The position numbers were made by a program, and so were the translations under genes. Below, one piece after another: positions 23,435-35,975 of a DNA stretch of 64,000 bases. Source of the stretch: Castanea sativa (Eukaryota; Streptophyta; Magnoliopsida; Fagales; Fagaceae); NCBI RefSeq assembly GCF_040712315.1, contig NC_134016.1, positions 4,751,501-4,815,500 on the forward strand, read 5' to 3'. The notes under the pieces were generated by a model that did no database searches, was not told the origin of the DNA, and was given only the letters and a program-made list of their open reading frames with translations. The number at the start of each line of letters is the position of its first letter. The first letter of the stretch is position 1.

Positions 23435-25555
23435 GATTGATTATTCTAATCTTTATTTAAATTTTGATCACTTGCATATCTCGTATAATGGTTAAAAAAT
23501 AGAGAAAAATATATTGATCAAAGTTTCTTATACTAATCAAGTTTAGAGTGGCATAATATTTTGTCTTGTAGATATTGTCATGATCATAAACTGTCCCTTT
23601 CAGGAAATATAAAATCAAACTCTTGGTGCTTTACATGTTGGTCCACTCATTTATAATAATTTGTTTGTTTTAAGACACATGCCCATCTTAGCAACGGAGC
23701 GTTAGGCATAACAAGAAAAAATTGAAACATCAATATAAGGTAAGGTGTACATTTCATCATTATATGATACGGGAATCTCCACTCTATCGATAATGTTATA
23801 GTTGATGATGATAGATTCCTATTACTATTACATCATTAGAAAAGTTGTCATTTAAAAGAGTTTGAGTTTTGAAACATAAAGAAAATAAATTAATGAAGAT
23901 GTTCTCTCAAGGTGACCAAATTGAATTAAGCGGCGTCGAATTACATCATATCAATTCTATAGTTAAAAGTGCATCAAAGTTGAATGTGATATAGTGCTAG
24001 ATTGCTTTTCTTTTCTTTTTTTTTTTTTTTTTTTTTTAATTGAGTGACTCAATTATCCATCTTAAATTCCTAATTGTGGTCACCAATTTAGAACTTTTTG
24101 GTAGGTCAACCAAAAATACTGTTCAATCACACAATAGAAATGGTAATTTTTTAAACATAGCCTAATTGTTGTTAAAGCATGGTGTAAAGGAGACAACATG
24201 GGTCACTTGAGATTTGATATGTTTGGTGTACTAGTCTTTCACTTTAAAATATGAAAGAGTTCAGCTACCATACAACCATTTACACTTTTTTGATACATGT
24301 AGATGTGGATAGTCAATGTTAAAAGAATGAAAATCAGTGGTTAAATTTTAAATAATGTTACTAGACCCTAGTGGAGTTGAGGTAGGTTTATACTTTATAG
24401 CTGAATCCACCTAAGGAAGCATTAGAGACCTAGGTCATCTAATTCCCTAAATCATTGGTTTCTCATAATGTATGAGCTACTAGGTCACGTTCAAATAGAG
24501 TGTTCAAGTTTTATAAATTATTAAAAAAAAAAAATTAGAGTATTCATGACTGTCCCTTACCCTTTTATTCTTAGAAGAAAAAAATTGAAAACTACTTGTC
24601 CTCTCTTGAAAATTACTAATAGATAACTAGAGATTATAATGAATTATAAACAAGACAATACACCAAAGACCACTTTAATTAGATCATTTTCAAATGTTAG
24701 ATTGCATTGATCATGGTTTAAAAAAGTGGTCGAAGATATTGTGAAATCAATAAGGATAAAAAGATTTGCCAAGGGTTTTGTAGCATGACTTGTACATTCT
24801 TGCATTGTAACTATTGATTTCACAAGTATGACTTTCCAAAGCAAATTTCAGATTGGCAAACCTAATAAGATTTGCGGAATGATTATTTTTCACCAATCAA
24901 ATTTAAGGTTCAAGATATCTTTTGTATAATCAACATGGGCACCATGGCTTGAAAAAATTTAGTCAAGATGGTTTAACCCTAGAGGCAATTCAATCAAATG
25001 ACGCATATTGCCAAAAGTAGTATGGCTCTAAATCCTTATGGCATATTTAGTTGAATTTTTCACGTCAAAAGATATGAAAAATTATACAGTATTTTGAAAG
25101 TACAATAATATTGTGCTATCTCATTTCACATAATAACGGATCCCCACTAAAAGTATAAAGGAGTGTTGAAGTGATTTGTTCACCATTTTGCCAAATGTAT
25201 TAGATCTAAATACAACGCAACATGCTTATTATAGACAAAAGTTGTTAACATCCCAGAGGCAGATTTAGCTTATAGTTGCTGCATAGTGAGGACTTGTATC
25301 TGTTGCTTCCAAGATTTGAAGCTTCTCATTTGATATTCAAACATGAAAGCAAAAGCGACATATCCGCGATTAAAGTGAGCCTGAAAATGAATTTGAGAGC
25401 GAAATTCACAAGTGCTTAGTGAACAAGAATTAAACGTCGTTATCTTGCACTTGCAATAACTTGAAATAATAAGGGAAATTCCATAACATATATATACCCA
25501 TATATGGATTTTGTTTTCTTTCAATAGTAAAAATGTTGTGAGTATTTTATTATTA

Positions 25556-25778
25556 TAGGTTTGTTTGGTTTGAATGTGCGTCAGACGCGTTTGCATTTCA
25601 GCTTTTTTTTTTTTTTTTACTAACTCAGCGCCTCTTGCACTGTTCATGGGACATGAACATCCCATGAACAATGTAAAAAGGCAAGTGAACAGTATTTTCC
25701 TTGTGAACAATAATTTGAAAAATATTTTTTTATTATTTTTAATTTTCAACAAAATAAGTGGTATCCAAACGCACACTA
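25556..25778. mobile_element. MITE-like element with GTTTGGTTTGAATGTGCGT-type end
   Basis: The left end (GTTTGGTTTGAATGTGCGT) is opposed by ATCCAAACGCACA at the right, an imperfect inverted repeat. The interior has a palindromic CATGGGACATGAACATCCCATG and CACTGTTCA/GTGAACAGT words. A related element lies at 51240-51440 (GTGCGTTTGGGT ... CATCCAAACACACC). Confidence 0.55.
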
Positions 25779-26607
25779 TGAAGTCCAAAAGGTACCCCAA
25801 AAATTTAATAATTTAAAAAATACATCTAAGAAATAAAGCATATATATAACTCTTTTTATTTTTATTTTGAGAGTAAGCAAAGTAAGTATCTACGTGTGAA
25901 ATGAAATTTCCTAAATGTTCAGCATTAATATAGCTATTTTTTTGGGTAGAAATTAATATAGCTATTTACTAAGTAATACTGATGATTAAAGGAAAATTTT
26001 AAAAAAAAAATTAAAAAAAATGAAGCAGATAAAGGGTGGTAGTTGACAAAGCTGTAGAGAAGAAACATTTCTGCTTATGGAGGAGATACATAGTCACGAA
26101 ACAACCTAACTTGGCAAGTGTGATACAGATTAGATAACCACTATCCTGCTTGTTCTTCAAGTTCTTTATATTTGTTTTGAGTGGCTTATAAGCAAAAATA
26201 CAAGTAGGTTAGATGGGGGTTGTTAAGCTAAATTCCAAGGTTCTTTAGGACCTAGCTAGTTGAAGGCTCAACAAAAAGTAAAATTGTGTCTCTTAGTCTT
26301 TTGCATTGGAATAAGTGTTGCGTAGCTAGGTATATATGGTGAGGTCATTTTGCACTCTACTGCACTTTCTTCTCTTTATTTCTTTATTTACATCCTTTTC
26401 TTTTATTCAAATGAAATTTCATCATGCAAAATTTGTTTAAATTCCATTTAATTGTATTCATTTAGTTAACCATTTATAATTAAGTAATTAGCACATGCAT
26501 TTAGTCTTCTAATTTAAATACATTTTATCTTCTCTTTTTCCTTTAATGAATATCATGCTATAAAGTAATTTACAGAAATCATACATATAAAATCATCCAA
26601 TAGAGCC

Positions 26608-26718
26608 AAAAACATTATGGTTTAATGGCATTATCCAGTTCTCCTGTTGAGGAAAACCCAAGTTCAAATTCCTCTCGCCCATTTGCTGTTGGTAAAATTT
26701 AAAAAAAAAAAAAAAAAT
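26608..26718 (+). mobile_element. tRNA-derived SINE, second family
   Basis: TATGGTTTAATGGCATTATC (A-box region) and CAAGTTCAAATTCCTCTC (B-box region) are about 35 bp apart, followed by a 17-A tail near 26700-26717. This is the usual layout of a plant tRNA-derived SINE. The sequence differs from the SINE at 19 and 33 kb. Confidence 0.55.
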
Positions 26719-26879
26719 TATCCACTCCAATTAATTCTAGATAAATTTGTTTCACAAGAAATTAGATAGCAAAAAATTGCCCATACAAGGTAAAACCCAT
26801 TAAGCCAACTGAAAAATGAAGAGGAAATTTTTTCCAAATTGTGCTGTTTGGACACAAGCAAACTATAAACTATTCTCAA

Positions 26880-27440
26880 CTAATTATTATCTTGTTCCTC
26901 CTCTGCCATAACCATTCTACTAAGAGGACTAGGCCCAAGCTTCTTCCTTCTCATAATACTCCTCCTCCTTATCACTTCCATTTGATTCCTCCTTCTAATT
27001 TGCATCATTGCTTCTTCTTCAACAACAAATCTCCTCATTAAAACATCATCAGTCAACGACTTGCCCCGAAAAACTCTTCTCCCTTCCACACTAAGCCTTG
27101 CACTAGGAATTCTCTCTTGTGGTGTGGGAATTAATGGCTTTGATCTTGGGTAACTATTGCTTCTTCTTGGTGGAACATCAGCTCGGAAAACCTCAGTGTA
27201 GGAAGAGATTGGTGCACAAAGACAAACTCGAGTAAACGATGTGGCAACCTTCAAAGAGGTACATTTTCTTAGCTTGTTTCTATTGGAATTCCCCGCCGGA
27301 ATTTCTGTGGAATTGGTAATGGTTTTCCATATTGTAGCATTTGTTGAAGGAACTGCCGTGGACTTGGACATGCTTCTCCATAGAGTGGCCATCCCAATTG
27401 CTCTTTGATACCAAGGCTTCCTATTACGTAACAAGTGCAT
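26880..27440 (-). CDS. Small basic plant protein of unknown function
   Basis: A 186-residue open frame if the Met at 27440-27438 is used (an upstream in-frame Met would give 204). The protein is rich in Arg, Lys and Ser, with the imperfect duplication [17 protein letters not shown] / [18 protein letters not shown] cysteine-containing stretch follows ([13 protein letters not shown]), then [13 protein letters not shown] and a strongly basic C-terminus (MRRRNQ-type: [20 protein letters not shown]) before an acidic EEEQDNN end. Codon continuity and internal repetition favour a real gene. I recognise no named domain. The word KPWYQRA follows an AG (TAATAG|GAAGCC), so an upstream exon could supply a different N-terminus. 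Possibly nuclear because of the basic tail, but this is a guess. Confidence 0.65.
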   Translation of the reverse strand: MHLLRNRKPWYQRAIGMATLWRSMSKSTAVPSTNATIWKTITNSTEIPAGNSNRNKLRKCTSLKVATSFTRVCLCAPISSYTEVFRADVPPRRSNSYPRSKPLIPTPQERIPSARLSVEGRRVFRGKSLTDDVLMRRFVVEEEAMMQIRRRNQMEVIRRRSIMRRKKLGPSPLSRMVMAEEEQDNN

Positions 27441-27499
27441 GTCATGCTCATGGATAATTTCTCTATGTCTTATATATGTGATGCAAATATGCAATGGCT

Positions 27500-30210
27500 T
27501 TTCTACATATTATGCACTCTCTATAAACTATATTTGGGAAACATTTTTTTACAACAATAACAAGATCATTCTTTATATTCCATATTATATATGTATAAAG
27601 TTATCATACCCAATTGGTAAGTTTGGTTTGGAAGTCCAAACATACGTTTGACAATTTAGCCTAAAGTTCAATATTTCATAATTCATAAACCAAAGGAGTC
27701 TCTTCCTTGGCGTTAACAATACTTTGTTCTAATGTCAAATTCTTCAAATGAGAAATTTAGACTCAGCCTGGAGTTTACTTCACGGCCGTGTGGCACCACA
27801 GTCGGCTGCCCCAAAACCTTATTATGGTTTCACATTCTGTTCAAATCAAACTCGGATTTTGAATAAGTTTGACCTTGTAAAAGACTGTTGTTTTGAACAT
27901 TTTCTAACCTTTTTATCGAGGGTAAGTACACTGATTGGTTCTTATTCCAAATCTGAAAATAGTCTATAATTTAAATGGTAATTTAAATTATACCATTCGT
28001 CATAAATTTTGTCACAACTTAATGAAATGGCCAATTATGAGTGGTCAACAATTATTCATGTAAGCCAACCTTTTTTTACTTTCATCAATCACAATTGATC
28101 ATGTTATAAATATAACAAAAGTTGTGATTCTAGACTCTCTAATTTGATATGTACACAAAACAAGAATTAAAATAAGAGAAGATACGGCCCTTGGAAGCAA
28201 AAACTAGCAAAAAGATGCCATATGACAAGCAAACAACCTAGAAAACTTTATTGAAATCCAATGTGCGGAAGGTGATGTCTCGCATATATTATTAGATTAC
28301 TGTGTTTGTCCTACATCTTTTGTCCACACCTTAGAATCCAATTTTAATATTCTGTGTTTTAAAATAAAGTTAGCAGATTTAAACTTACCCTCTTAAGTAA
28401 ACTCAGAAAATGCAAAAGCAAAATGAGCATTGTCTTTTAAGATAAAGATTGAATAACTTAACAAAGTCGTGCAAATTGTGACCATTGAGTATTGTCTTTA
28501 TCAAAGTGAACAATATTTTGGGGCACCCCAAATGATATTGTATAAACAAACAAAAAGGAATAAAATAAAATGAATTGTCCAAAATGACTAGAGCTCAACC
28601 CCGGTCGGTTTGGTCTAGTTGACAGACAAGCTTAAGGGGTTAGAAAAAAACACAATTTCTTCCTTCCCATGAGCTGAACAAAGACCTTCCATTATCGTGT
28701 GAGAACTGAGAAGATTAACATTTGACTACAAAAAATAAGTTACTTATATTTTGAACGTCCTAAAGTTTTTTTTTTTTTTTAATTGGGACTGGGAGTCTAA
28801 AAATTGATGATTACTTAAAGGGAACGACGCAATGCAATTATACACTTGTGAGAATGGAGGCACAAAAATGGGCTTTTGACTTTAATAAAGGAAATCTCAG
28901 TTCAAGCCCAACAAAACATACAGTTGGACTGGATTTGCCTTTCCCCAGATAATCCTACTCTCGTTTTCTTTTTCTTTTGTGGAAATTTTGTTCGTGGCCC
29001 AGTCTTGGACTTCAAACTCTAGTTGCAATTCAAGCCCGACCACTTTATCAGTTGTATTGAGAATGGGCCCGCCTGCCCACTTCCTAAGTTCAGTGATATG
29101 CTCAAGAAAAAATTTTCTGTCATAAAAATATCTCTCTCACACTGCATAAATTTTATACATGCGGATTTTACATGTTGTAAAAGATATGTTTAATGTGACA
29201 GTTTCTTCTTCGCCCCCAAACAAACCCGTCCCGCTTCTACAAGTTTTCCCATTTTATTTTGCCTATCCTATCCCAATTCCCGAGTGTGTATATATATTCT
29301 ATTATCACACTAGTCTCTCTCTCTCTCCTAAGTGATGAGACCGCTATCTTCTTCCATTCTCACTCATTTATATTAGATCATCTCATCAAAATATCTTCAT
29401 TCCAATCTATCCTACTCCTACCCCATTATCATCCCTAAACATGTTAAAGTCAAGTTTAACAAATTGAGTGTAAATCATAAATACCCAATTATTCCAAGAG
29501 TTGAAGTGGTTTAAAATTACGCCTATAACTTCCATCCATTTTCCCTTCTAATTTAGGGAGAAAAAAAAAAAAAAAAAAAAAAAACAAGTCCATGACACGA
29601 TCTCTTGCGCAATATATAGGATGTCATGTAAGCATCACGCTTAGATATTAGTGTTCTACACAGAAGCCCACTTCAAATGTCTCAACTTTCACATATGTTA
29701 ACATTTTAAATAATATAATGCAACACAAATCAGAGTAGCTTATAATTTATTATTTTAATGTTGCACACATGTACGTAAAAAAATAAAAGCTATATGCATA
29801 TATGTATAATCACAAGTGAATGCATCATGGAATAAATTTTGCCAAAATTTTCATGCCTAGCATCAAGTCATTGACACGGGGAATCAATTAACTTATTTAT
29901 TACCCTTTTGGTTTTTTTGGGGTCAGAGAACACGTTTGTACCATAATAGTTTAGCTAAAAGTTGTAAACTTTGACACAATACAGTTCTGAGAAATGTCTC
30001 AAGGAATCTCAAATTTGAGAACTTTGTAGCAAAAGCAAATTGTAATGCATAGGAAGAAAGGTAAACATGCAAACAATCTAACCAGAATTGATGATCAAGT
30101 AAAGCTTTTGATTGTTATGCTGTGAATATCACATTGAACACACAAGGAAAATATTGGAGAGAGAGTGAGAGAGAAGGCCAAAGACAAAGAGTGTTGTTTT
30201 GTTGGCATAC
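27500..30210. other. Non-coding AT-rich DNA
   Basis: No gene is supported. It contains a run of 24 A at 29,562-29,585 and a CT run near 29,310-29,330. It could be intron if the leader-like segment at 30.2-30.5 kb belongs to the gene at 26.9-27.4 kb. Confidence 0.45.
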
Positions 30211-30465
30211 CTTGTGTTTGAGTTCTTTGGATCTTGCATGAACCAAGCAAGCTGAAGTATGAGAGTGAGAGTGCTGGAGAAGGAGAGCAAAGAAGTTTCA
30301 TTTGGGTTGAGAATGAAGAGCCTTTTTCTTCAGTTTGTGACTCTAAGATGGGGTTGGCAATGTGCTTCTTTTCCTTTTCTCCATTCTTTATTCCACCCTT
30401 TCTTTTGCTTTGGCAGGCATGATTCTTATTGATCTTCAGAGAGAGAGAGAGAGAGAGAGAGATTG
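30211..30465 (-). promoter_or_regulatory. Leader-like exon (minus strand), possible distal 5' UTR
   Basis: Read on the minus strand, a GA/CT-rich microsatellite (30439-30461) is followed by about 230 bp of less AT-rich, purine/pyrimidine-mixed sequence. This ends in a good donor, CACAAG|GTATGC, at about 30211/30210. This is the look of a plant 5' leader exon. The nearest downstream minus-strand gene starts at 27440. The reading phase does not support a simple coding fusion, so if they belong together this exon is untranslated. Confidence 0.35.
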
Positions 30466-30469
30466 AAAT

Positions 30470-32178
30470 TCCAAAGGCAAAGTAAACTGTGGCTTTTTAA
30501 TGCAATTACTAAAGTACCCTCATTCACTTTTAAAAGGGAAAATGCCCTTATCAAATTCCTTTCTTTTGCTAGGGGGTGGAAAGTATCAAGACCATTATAA
30601 AATAATGTTTAGTTCCTGATCTTTATGATTGTGGGCAAGTGAAATTTGTTAGTGCATTGATTTGTTTAGGACATGCTTGGCCTGCCTTTCTGAGGGAAAA
30701 ATCATAGACTATCAAAGTAATCTTTTTAGTTAGGTATATAATTTTCCCAACTGTAAGAAATTTTTCTGATACCTATGCATGTTGGAGCTCATGATTCTCT
30801 TAGCCTTTTGATCATTAGTATTATATATTCTATTACACAAAATTATGAATGAGATGCACTTGAAAGTTGAAAGGGAGTTTTGCAAAGATAAAAATGTCCT
30901 TGCATTCGTTATCTTTCCAAAATTGGAACCAATGAAAAAAATTTAAAAAATGAAAGAAGCAAAAGGACACATACATCATAATCATATACTTGATGATCAC
31001 GAATAAAAATGAAAAAGTAAAACTGTCCCATATTTAGAGGAGCTCAAGTCTATTCTAGCTTGTGATAAGAGGATGGCTTTAAAGTTTAGACAGCCAAGAA
31101 GAAAGTTATAACTAAGAAACCTATAACAACAAATAAAAAGATAGTGTCATACTCTTAGTACTCTAATTTGTGCTCCAACAACTTCAATCTATCATGTGTG
31201 TAATTTTTTCCATTTTAAACTATAGTTTACTTTATAAGGGGGAAAAAAGAGAATGTGGTTTAGCATAAAATAGGACACTCAAAGCATAACAAATGATTGT
31301 TATTCTAATAGAACATATTTTAGAGAGAATTAATATTGTACTCCAAGTTTTAATATTCAAATACAATTAGAAATTATTGAGGCATAAAATATTAACCATC
31401 TGTTTAAGAAATTGTACAACTTTTGAATATAGGAAAAGGAACCCAATATTATAGTCCTCAAAAGAAGAGCAAAAATGAGCCAAGGTGCGGGCATGTATAA
31501 GGTCCAGTCTGGTTCTAAATAATTTGCCAATGGATGGCATCATGATTCAGTCTGTGGGTGGTGTTATATCCAGAACCCCAAAAGCTGCTGCAAAGAGAAA
31601 AAAAGACATGATGATTGGGGATGTTGGAATAGAGATTGTGCCTTGCACAATTTTTAAATAAAATTTGTTTGTTAATATGACCAAGCAGTCCTTGGCATAT
31701 TTTTTATGCTATCAAATCGCTTTCAGTCTCAGGAGAAATTGACAGACAGATATAGTCATTGTTAGTGCTTAAGCATAACTAAAAAAGAAAACCTTTGGGA
31801 CAAAATGTGATCATTTGTTTTAAGTAGATGTGAACATTAAGATGCTGCTGTTAAATATACCAATGACTTAGGAAAAAGAAAAAAAAAAAAGATGTGTCAA
31901 TCTCAACCATCTTGATTATGAAATTTGTAGTATTCCATTCAAAGTTTCAAACCCCAAATTTTAGTGCTACTTGCTAAGTTCAATATAAGCAATTTTGAGA
32001 AGTCCCACTTTGACCCAACTGCATCTAATTCAAATATCTCTCTGCTTCTTCTTCTTCATTTTTTCTTTTTTATGGTAGAAAATCAGAGGGTACAAAAAAT
32101 CAAAAGCTACAAATTGGGAAGAGTTGAAAATTGAAACCCATTTTTCAAAAGCAAGTTGAAGAAAGAGGAGTGGGTGAA
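30470..32178. other. Non-coding AT-rich DNA
   Basis: No open frame of coding character and no recognisable repeat. Confidence 0.5.
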
Positions 32179-32456
32179 ACTCATTAAGTACCTTTAGATA
32201 ATAAATGACCAACGGCTCATTTTTCACCAATTTAATTAATGAAAAAAAGTAAAAGATTTTAAAATTTTGAATCAATAATAAAGAGCTTTTTTTTTTAACA
32301 TAAAAAGAGTAAATTTACTCATTAAGTACCTTTAGATAATAAATGACCAACGGCTCATTTTTCACCAATTTAATTAATGAAAAAAAGTAAAATATTTTTA
32401 AAATTTGAATCAATAATAAAGAGCTCTCTTTTTTTTACATAAAAAGAGTAAATTTA
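32179..32456. repeat. 138-bp tandem duplication
   Basis: ACTCATTAAGTACCTTTAGA begins at 32179 and again at 32317. The two copies stay nearly identical through CAATAATAAAGAGCT and AAAAAGAGTAAATTTA. The near identity suggests a recent duplication. Confidence 0.9.
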
Positions 32457-33210
32457 TTATAGGGAAGTAAAATTTGAAAAATGCTTTATTGAGTCAAAGG
32501 TCATCTTTTGCTTCATCTTTTGCTTTTTCTACTACATTGTAGACCATGGAAATCATGTTTTCCACTTTTGCATTAGAATTAAGAGCCCCCCTTCAGAGGA
32601 GAAAAGGAACACTGACATGTTGGTGACTATTATTAACTTTATAAACTTTCCTGAATTTAATGCCAAGTAAACATGTGTGAATAAGATGTCCCCTCACTCA
32701 TATTTGGTTCCAATAAGTGATGTCTAGTTCAAATCCCTAGTCAAGATTATAGTCTCCCAATATTTGGTGGAGAAGGTAAGACTAAGCAGTCACCTCGAAC
32801 AAATTAAATTTGATTATTTTAGACCCCTCCTATGGAGATGTCCTCGTTTTTATCATATGATCTTACTGCTCTCGGATGTAATAGATTATATATTGAAACT
32901 GCCTTTATAACTATATAGTTTATTTGCTGCTGGTTAATATAATATTTCCTATTACCAAAAAAATAATAAAAAAGGTAAGACTAGGAGTATAGGACAGCAA
33001 TATTCAGCAATAAATCAATAAATTTTTGGCTAGCAATTTTAAATAAGATAAAATTACAAAAACAAATTTGGTAAATAAGAGAAAGCCATAACCAAGCTTA
33101 TAATTAGACTAATTTAGAAGTCTAACAGTCTAAATTTTTTAATTAAAAGAAAATTATGTTATCATTAGACAACTTTAGCTTGTTTTGTGACCAAATTTGT
33201 AATATTAGAA

Positions 33211-33287
33211 CTTTTATTCGATAACTGTGTGTTCCAGTTAACTCAATTGATAAAGTCTTTGAATCTTCAATAATAGACCTAGGGTTC
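33211..33287 (+). mobile_element. 5' part of a tRNA-derived SINE split by the Gypsy element
   Basis: The head begins near 33224. The A-box region is AGTTAACTCAATTGATAAAG, and the B box starts with GGTTC (33283-33287), the point where the retrotransposon is inserted. The SINE's own target duplication is CTTTTATTCGATA at 33211-33223, matched by CTTTTGTTCGATA at 44798-44810. Confidence 0.8.
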
Positions 33288-33993
33288 TGTGGGGAGTAAA
33301 AGGACCCAAGTGAGCATATGGGCCTTTGGGCTGTAGCATGGAGGGCCGACCTGCTCCAGAGTTAAAAATTTGTTAACTCTGCGAATTGGCCCATACGTCG
33401 AGGGTCCGAGGATATAGCCGAGGGCGAGCTTCTCCTCGGACCGTTCCAAGAGAACTCGGAGATTCACTACAAAGGTCAAGGCAGAATTCTGGAAAGACTA
33501 TTGGTTAAAAGGGGGAGGCCCTGAACCTTCTAGATGCACCAGTGTTAAAGAAAATATCAAGAGCAAAGGCTGCCACCTCCGCATTAAAGACTCTGCACCT
33601 ACCTCCCTGGCCGCATTAATGGGGAAGTGACCCCTGAACAGTAGGGCTGAAACTTCTAGTCACTGTCCAAAAAGTATCAAGGAAGGAAGTATTTAAGGGG
33701 GGTGAAGGCCAAAGAGATGGGGGAGGTTGGTAACTAAGAAAGAAATTAAGAATTGTAACCTTTAAAGAAAGAAAGAGAAATAATACAGAAGTAGTCCTCG
33801 GCTCACGTCCGAGGAGGTCTATTTGCAATTATCGTGTATTATTTACAAGTGTTTGTAACTTCTAGCCTGTTATCAAGTTCTCAGTACTTCTAACCTAGAT
33901 TTCAAGCCCACACTCTACAAATTTCATTGTTTAAGGCTCATTGGGCCTGAGCCCGTAATTGTCTTTGGGTCCAGGTGCAATTGTGCACTTACA
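33288..33993 (+). repeat. 5' LTR
   Basis: 706 bp, starts TGTGGGG and ends CTTACA. It has a TATA-like TATTTAAG near 33690 and a hairpin TCCTCGG-CTCACGT-CCGAGGA at 33795-33815. It matches the 3' LTR along its whole length. Confidence 0.95.
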
Positions 33994-34012
33994 ATTGACG
34001 CCGTCTGTGGGA
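33994..34012 (+). other. Primer-binding site
   Basis: ATTGACGCCGTCTGTGGGA directly follows the 5' LTR. It resembles the complement of a tRNA 3' end of the kind used by plant Gypsy elements (…CGGCGCCA, probably tRNA-Asp), with substitutions. Confidence 0.6.
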
Positions 34013-34039
34013 ATCTAGTCAAAAAGGAGCTGGGATACA

Positions 34040-35130
34040 ATGGCAGGCCTAGGTTCTCACCATGCAGAATCACAGGGATCACAACCGGAGGATCATTTCG
34101 AGCGTCTTGAGCGTCAAAGGGATCGTGAGGGAAGTGTCCATACAGAATACCCCGGGGCTAGCCATACTCGGGGCGGAGGTAGCACCACCCACAGGATGGT
34201 GCTAAAGCCATGCAGAAGGAGATTGGTCGTTTGAAAAGAAAGCTGCGCCGCGCCAGATGTAAGCCTTCACCGTCCTCATCTAATCCTTCTTCAGAGGAAG
34301 CCTAGGTAGGTAGTTACAGCTCAAGGTCATGCTCACCCCCCAACGCAATGTCCTCTTGTGAGGAGCGCGGGGAGGACGACCGACACCACTACAGACGCAA
34401 GAAGCTTCCTTCTAGGGGCTTAGGGGAACGATGCTATGAGCTCCGGCATTGCACCAACTCTCCAAATCTCCATTTTCACGAGGATTGAGAAAGGGAAGCT
34501 TCTCGAGATTCACCCTGCCTACCTTCACCATCTACAATGGCCGGATCGATCCTGGAGCACGTGAGTCACTTTAACCAGAGGATGGCGGTGCACTCTCATA
34601 ACGAGGCTCGATGTGTAAAGTTTTCCTACAGCTTGGGACCGTTGCTATGAGGTGGTTCAACGGCCTTAAATCTAGGTCTATAGGTTCGTTTGGGGAGCTC
34701 ACTGTTAGCATTCGCTTCGCGGTTCATTACGTGTAGCAGAGTACCTCGGCTATTGGACTCGCTGCTATCCATGACCATGAGGGAGGGGGAGACGTTGAAA
34801 GCATATTCCGATTGATATTGGGAGATGTTTAATGAAATAGATGGTGATTTTGATGAGGTGGCGCTCAATACCTTTAAGGTAGGTCTTCCTACCGATCACG
34901 ACTTGAGAAAGTCTTTGACCAAAAAGCCCATCCGCAGCGTACGTCACCTCATGGATCGTATAGACGATTACAAAAGAGTGGAGGAGGACCAGCAGCAAGG
35001 AAAGGGTAAGGAGAAGGTTATCCCACAGGAGAGAAGGGATTTCAGGTCAAACAGATACCACAACAACAAGCCAAGGAGAGATTACATCGGTCAATGGGCC
35101 CGGCTCGCAGACTCGAAGCCGTGAATACCG
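34040..35130 (+). pseudogene. gag of the Gypsy element, frameshifted
   Basis: The capsid-type protein that packages element RNA. A start-like MAGLGSHHAESQG frame opens at 34040 but is broken by about 34,230. Gag-like sequence continues in changing frames through the 34,500s. The best piece, 34825-35124, reads MFNEIDGDFDEVALNTFKVG, then KSLTKKPIRSVRHLMDRID and the basic KGKGKEKVIPQERRDF, a typical Tat gag C-terminal half. Several one-base shifts and stops lie between the pieces, so no full-length product is possible. Confidence 0.75.
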
Positions 35131-35239
35131 TGTTCGAGAACCAAGACATCGCTTGCTGGAGAAAGTTCGTAAGGAGCCCTTCTTCGCATGGCTGCAGTAA
35201 GATGGCAGGAGACCCCGCGAAGAGGAATCGAACCTCTTT

Positions 35240-35975
35240 TTGTTAGTACCATCGGGATGTGGGCCACACTATCGAGAACTCTGCCGACCCTTTGGAACCA
35301 CTGGAGCGGTCGCTGAAGGAAAACTAAAGACTTGTGTCAACCCGGGTGGACGGGCGGCAATTTGGCTCAAACAATCGGAGGAACGGTTCATCTCACCATG
35401 CGGTAGGAACAATCAATGTTATTTTTGCCGCACTTGGCGGTGACCGGCTCGGTCCCACCGTTGCAGGATGGCAAGGTCACATCCTCGTGCCGAGGAGTCG
35501 GCCGCAGCCGAAGAGGTTGAAGCCGAATTTTCCCGTCTTGGGATTTTCCGAGGAGGATAAGGTGGGGACTATCCAACCCCATGACGATGCTCTCCGTAGT
35601 TACTCTTAGGATAAGGAATTATGATGTGAGTGAGGGTGATGATAGATCGGCAATGGTGCGTATATCATGTACCCCGATTTATTTAAGGGTTAAGGTTGAA
35701 GCCTGGAAGATCTTACTCCTTATGACTCGCCACTTATAAGCTTCGAAGGTGAGCCGTTGTGCCGAAGGGGCGCATCCGTTCGCCCGTTCAATCCGGCTCG
35801 AAACGCTGGAGGTGGATTTCATTGTGGTCGACGCCTACTCCCCATGTACATGCCATCCTCGCCGTGCCATGGCCGCACGCTCTAGGGCCGTCTCCTCTAC
35901 CTTGCATGTTAAGGAAGCAATTCCTCTGGGGAATATGTTAAGGAAATCCCCTACAGCCTAATCGGTGGCCGTGTA
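35240..35975 (+). pseudogene. gag-pol linker and protease region, heavily broken
   Basis: Pieces in three frames are recognisable: GTINVIFAALGG, then RLKPNFPVLGFSEEDKVGTI, then VDFIVVDAYSP. These match the segment that in Tat elements leads into the retroviral-type aspartic protease. The usual Asp-Thr/Ser-Gly-like site would fall near 35,640-35,670, where the local sequence (GATGATAGATCGGCAATGG) is shifted and substituted. The segment is unusually rich in CG dinucleotides. Confidence 0.6.

Larger units (their letters stand above)
21055..25554. other. Non-coding AT-rich DNA apart from the listed repeats
   Basis: Outside the elements at 22148-23434 I see no gene, no long open frame with coding character and no clear promoter. 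There is a T run of about 24 at 24,010-24,037. Confidence 0.5.

Noticed and set aside
25270..25800. A 176-codon minus-strand frame
   Set aside because: It runs through a MITE-like element and A/T homopolymers and shows no domain; chance open frame.
30095..30301. A 68-codon minus-strand frame rich in Ser and Leu, possibly a signal peptide
   Set aside because: It crosses a good splice donor (CACAAG|GTATGC), and joining it to the nearest downstream gene breaks the phase. More likely untranslated leader.
33224..33287. A free tRNA gene, judged from its A box and B box
   Set aside because: The boxes belong to a SINE head: no cloverleaf can be formed, the body and A tail match other SINE copies, and target duplications flank it.
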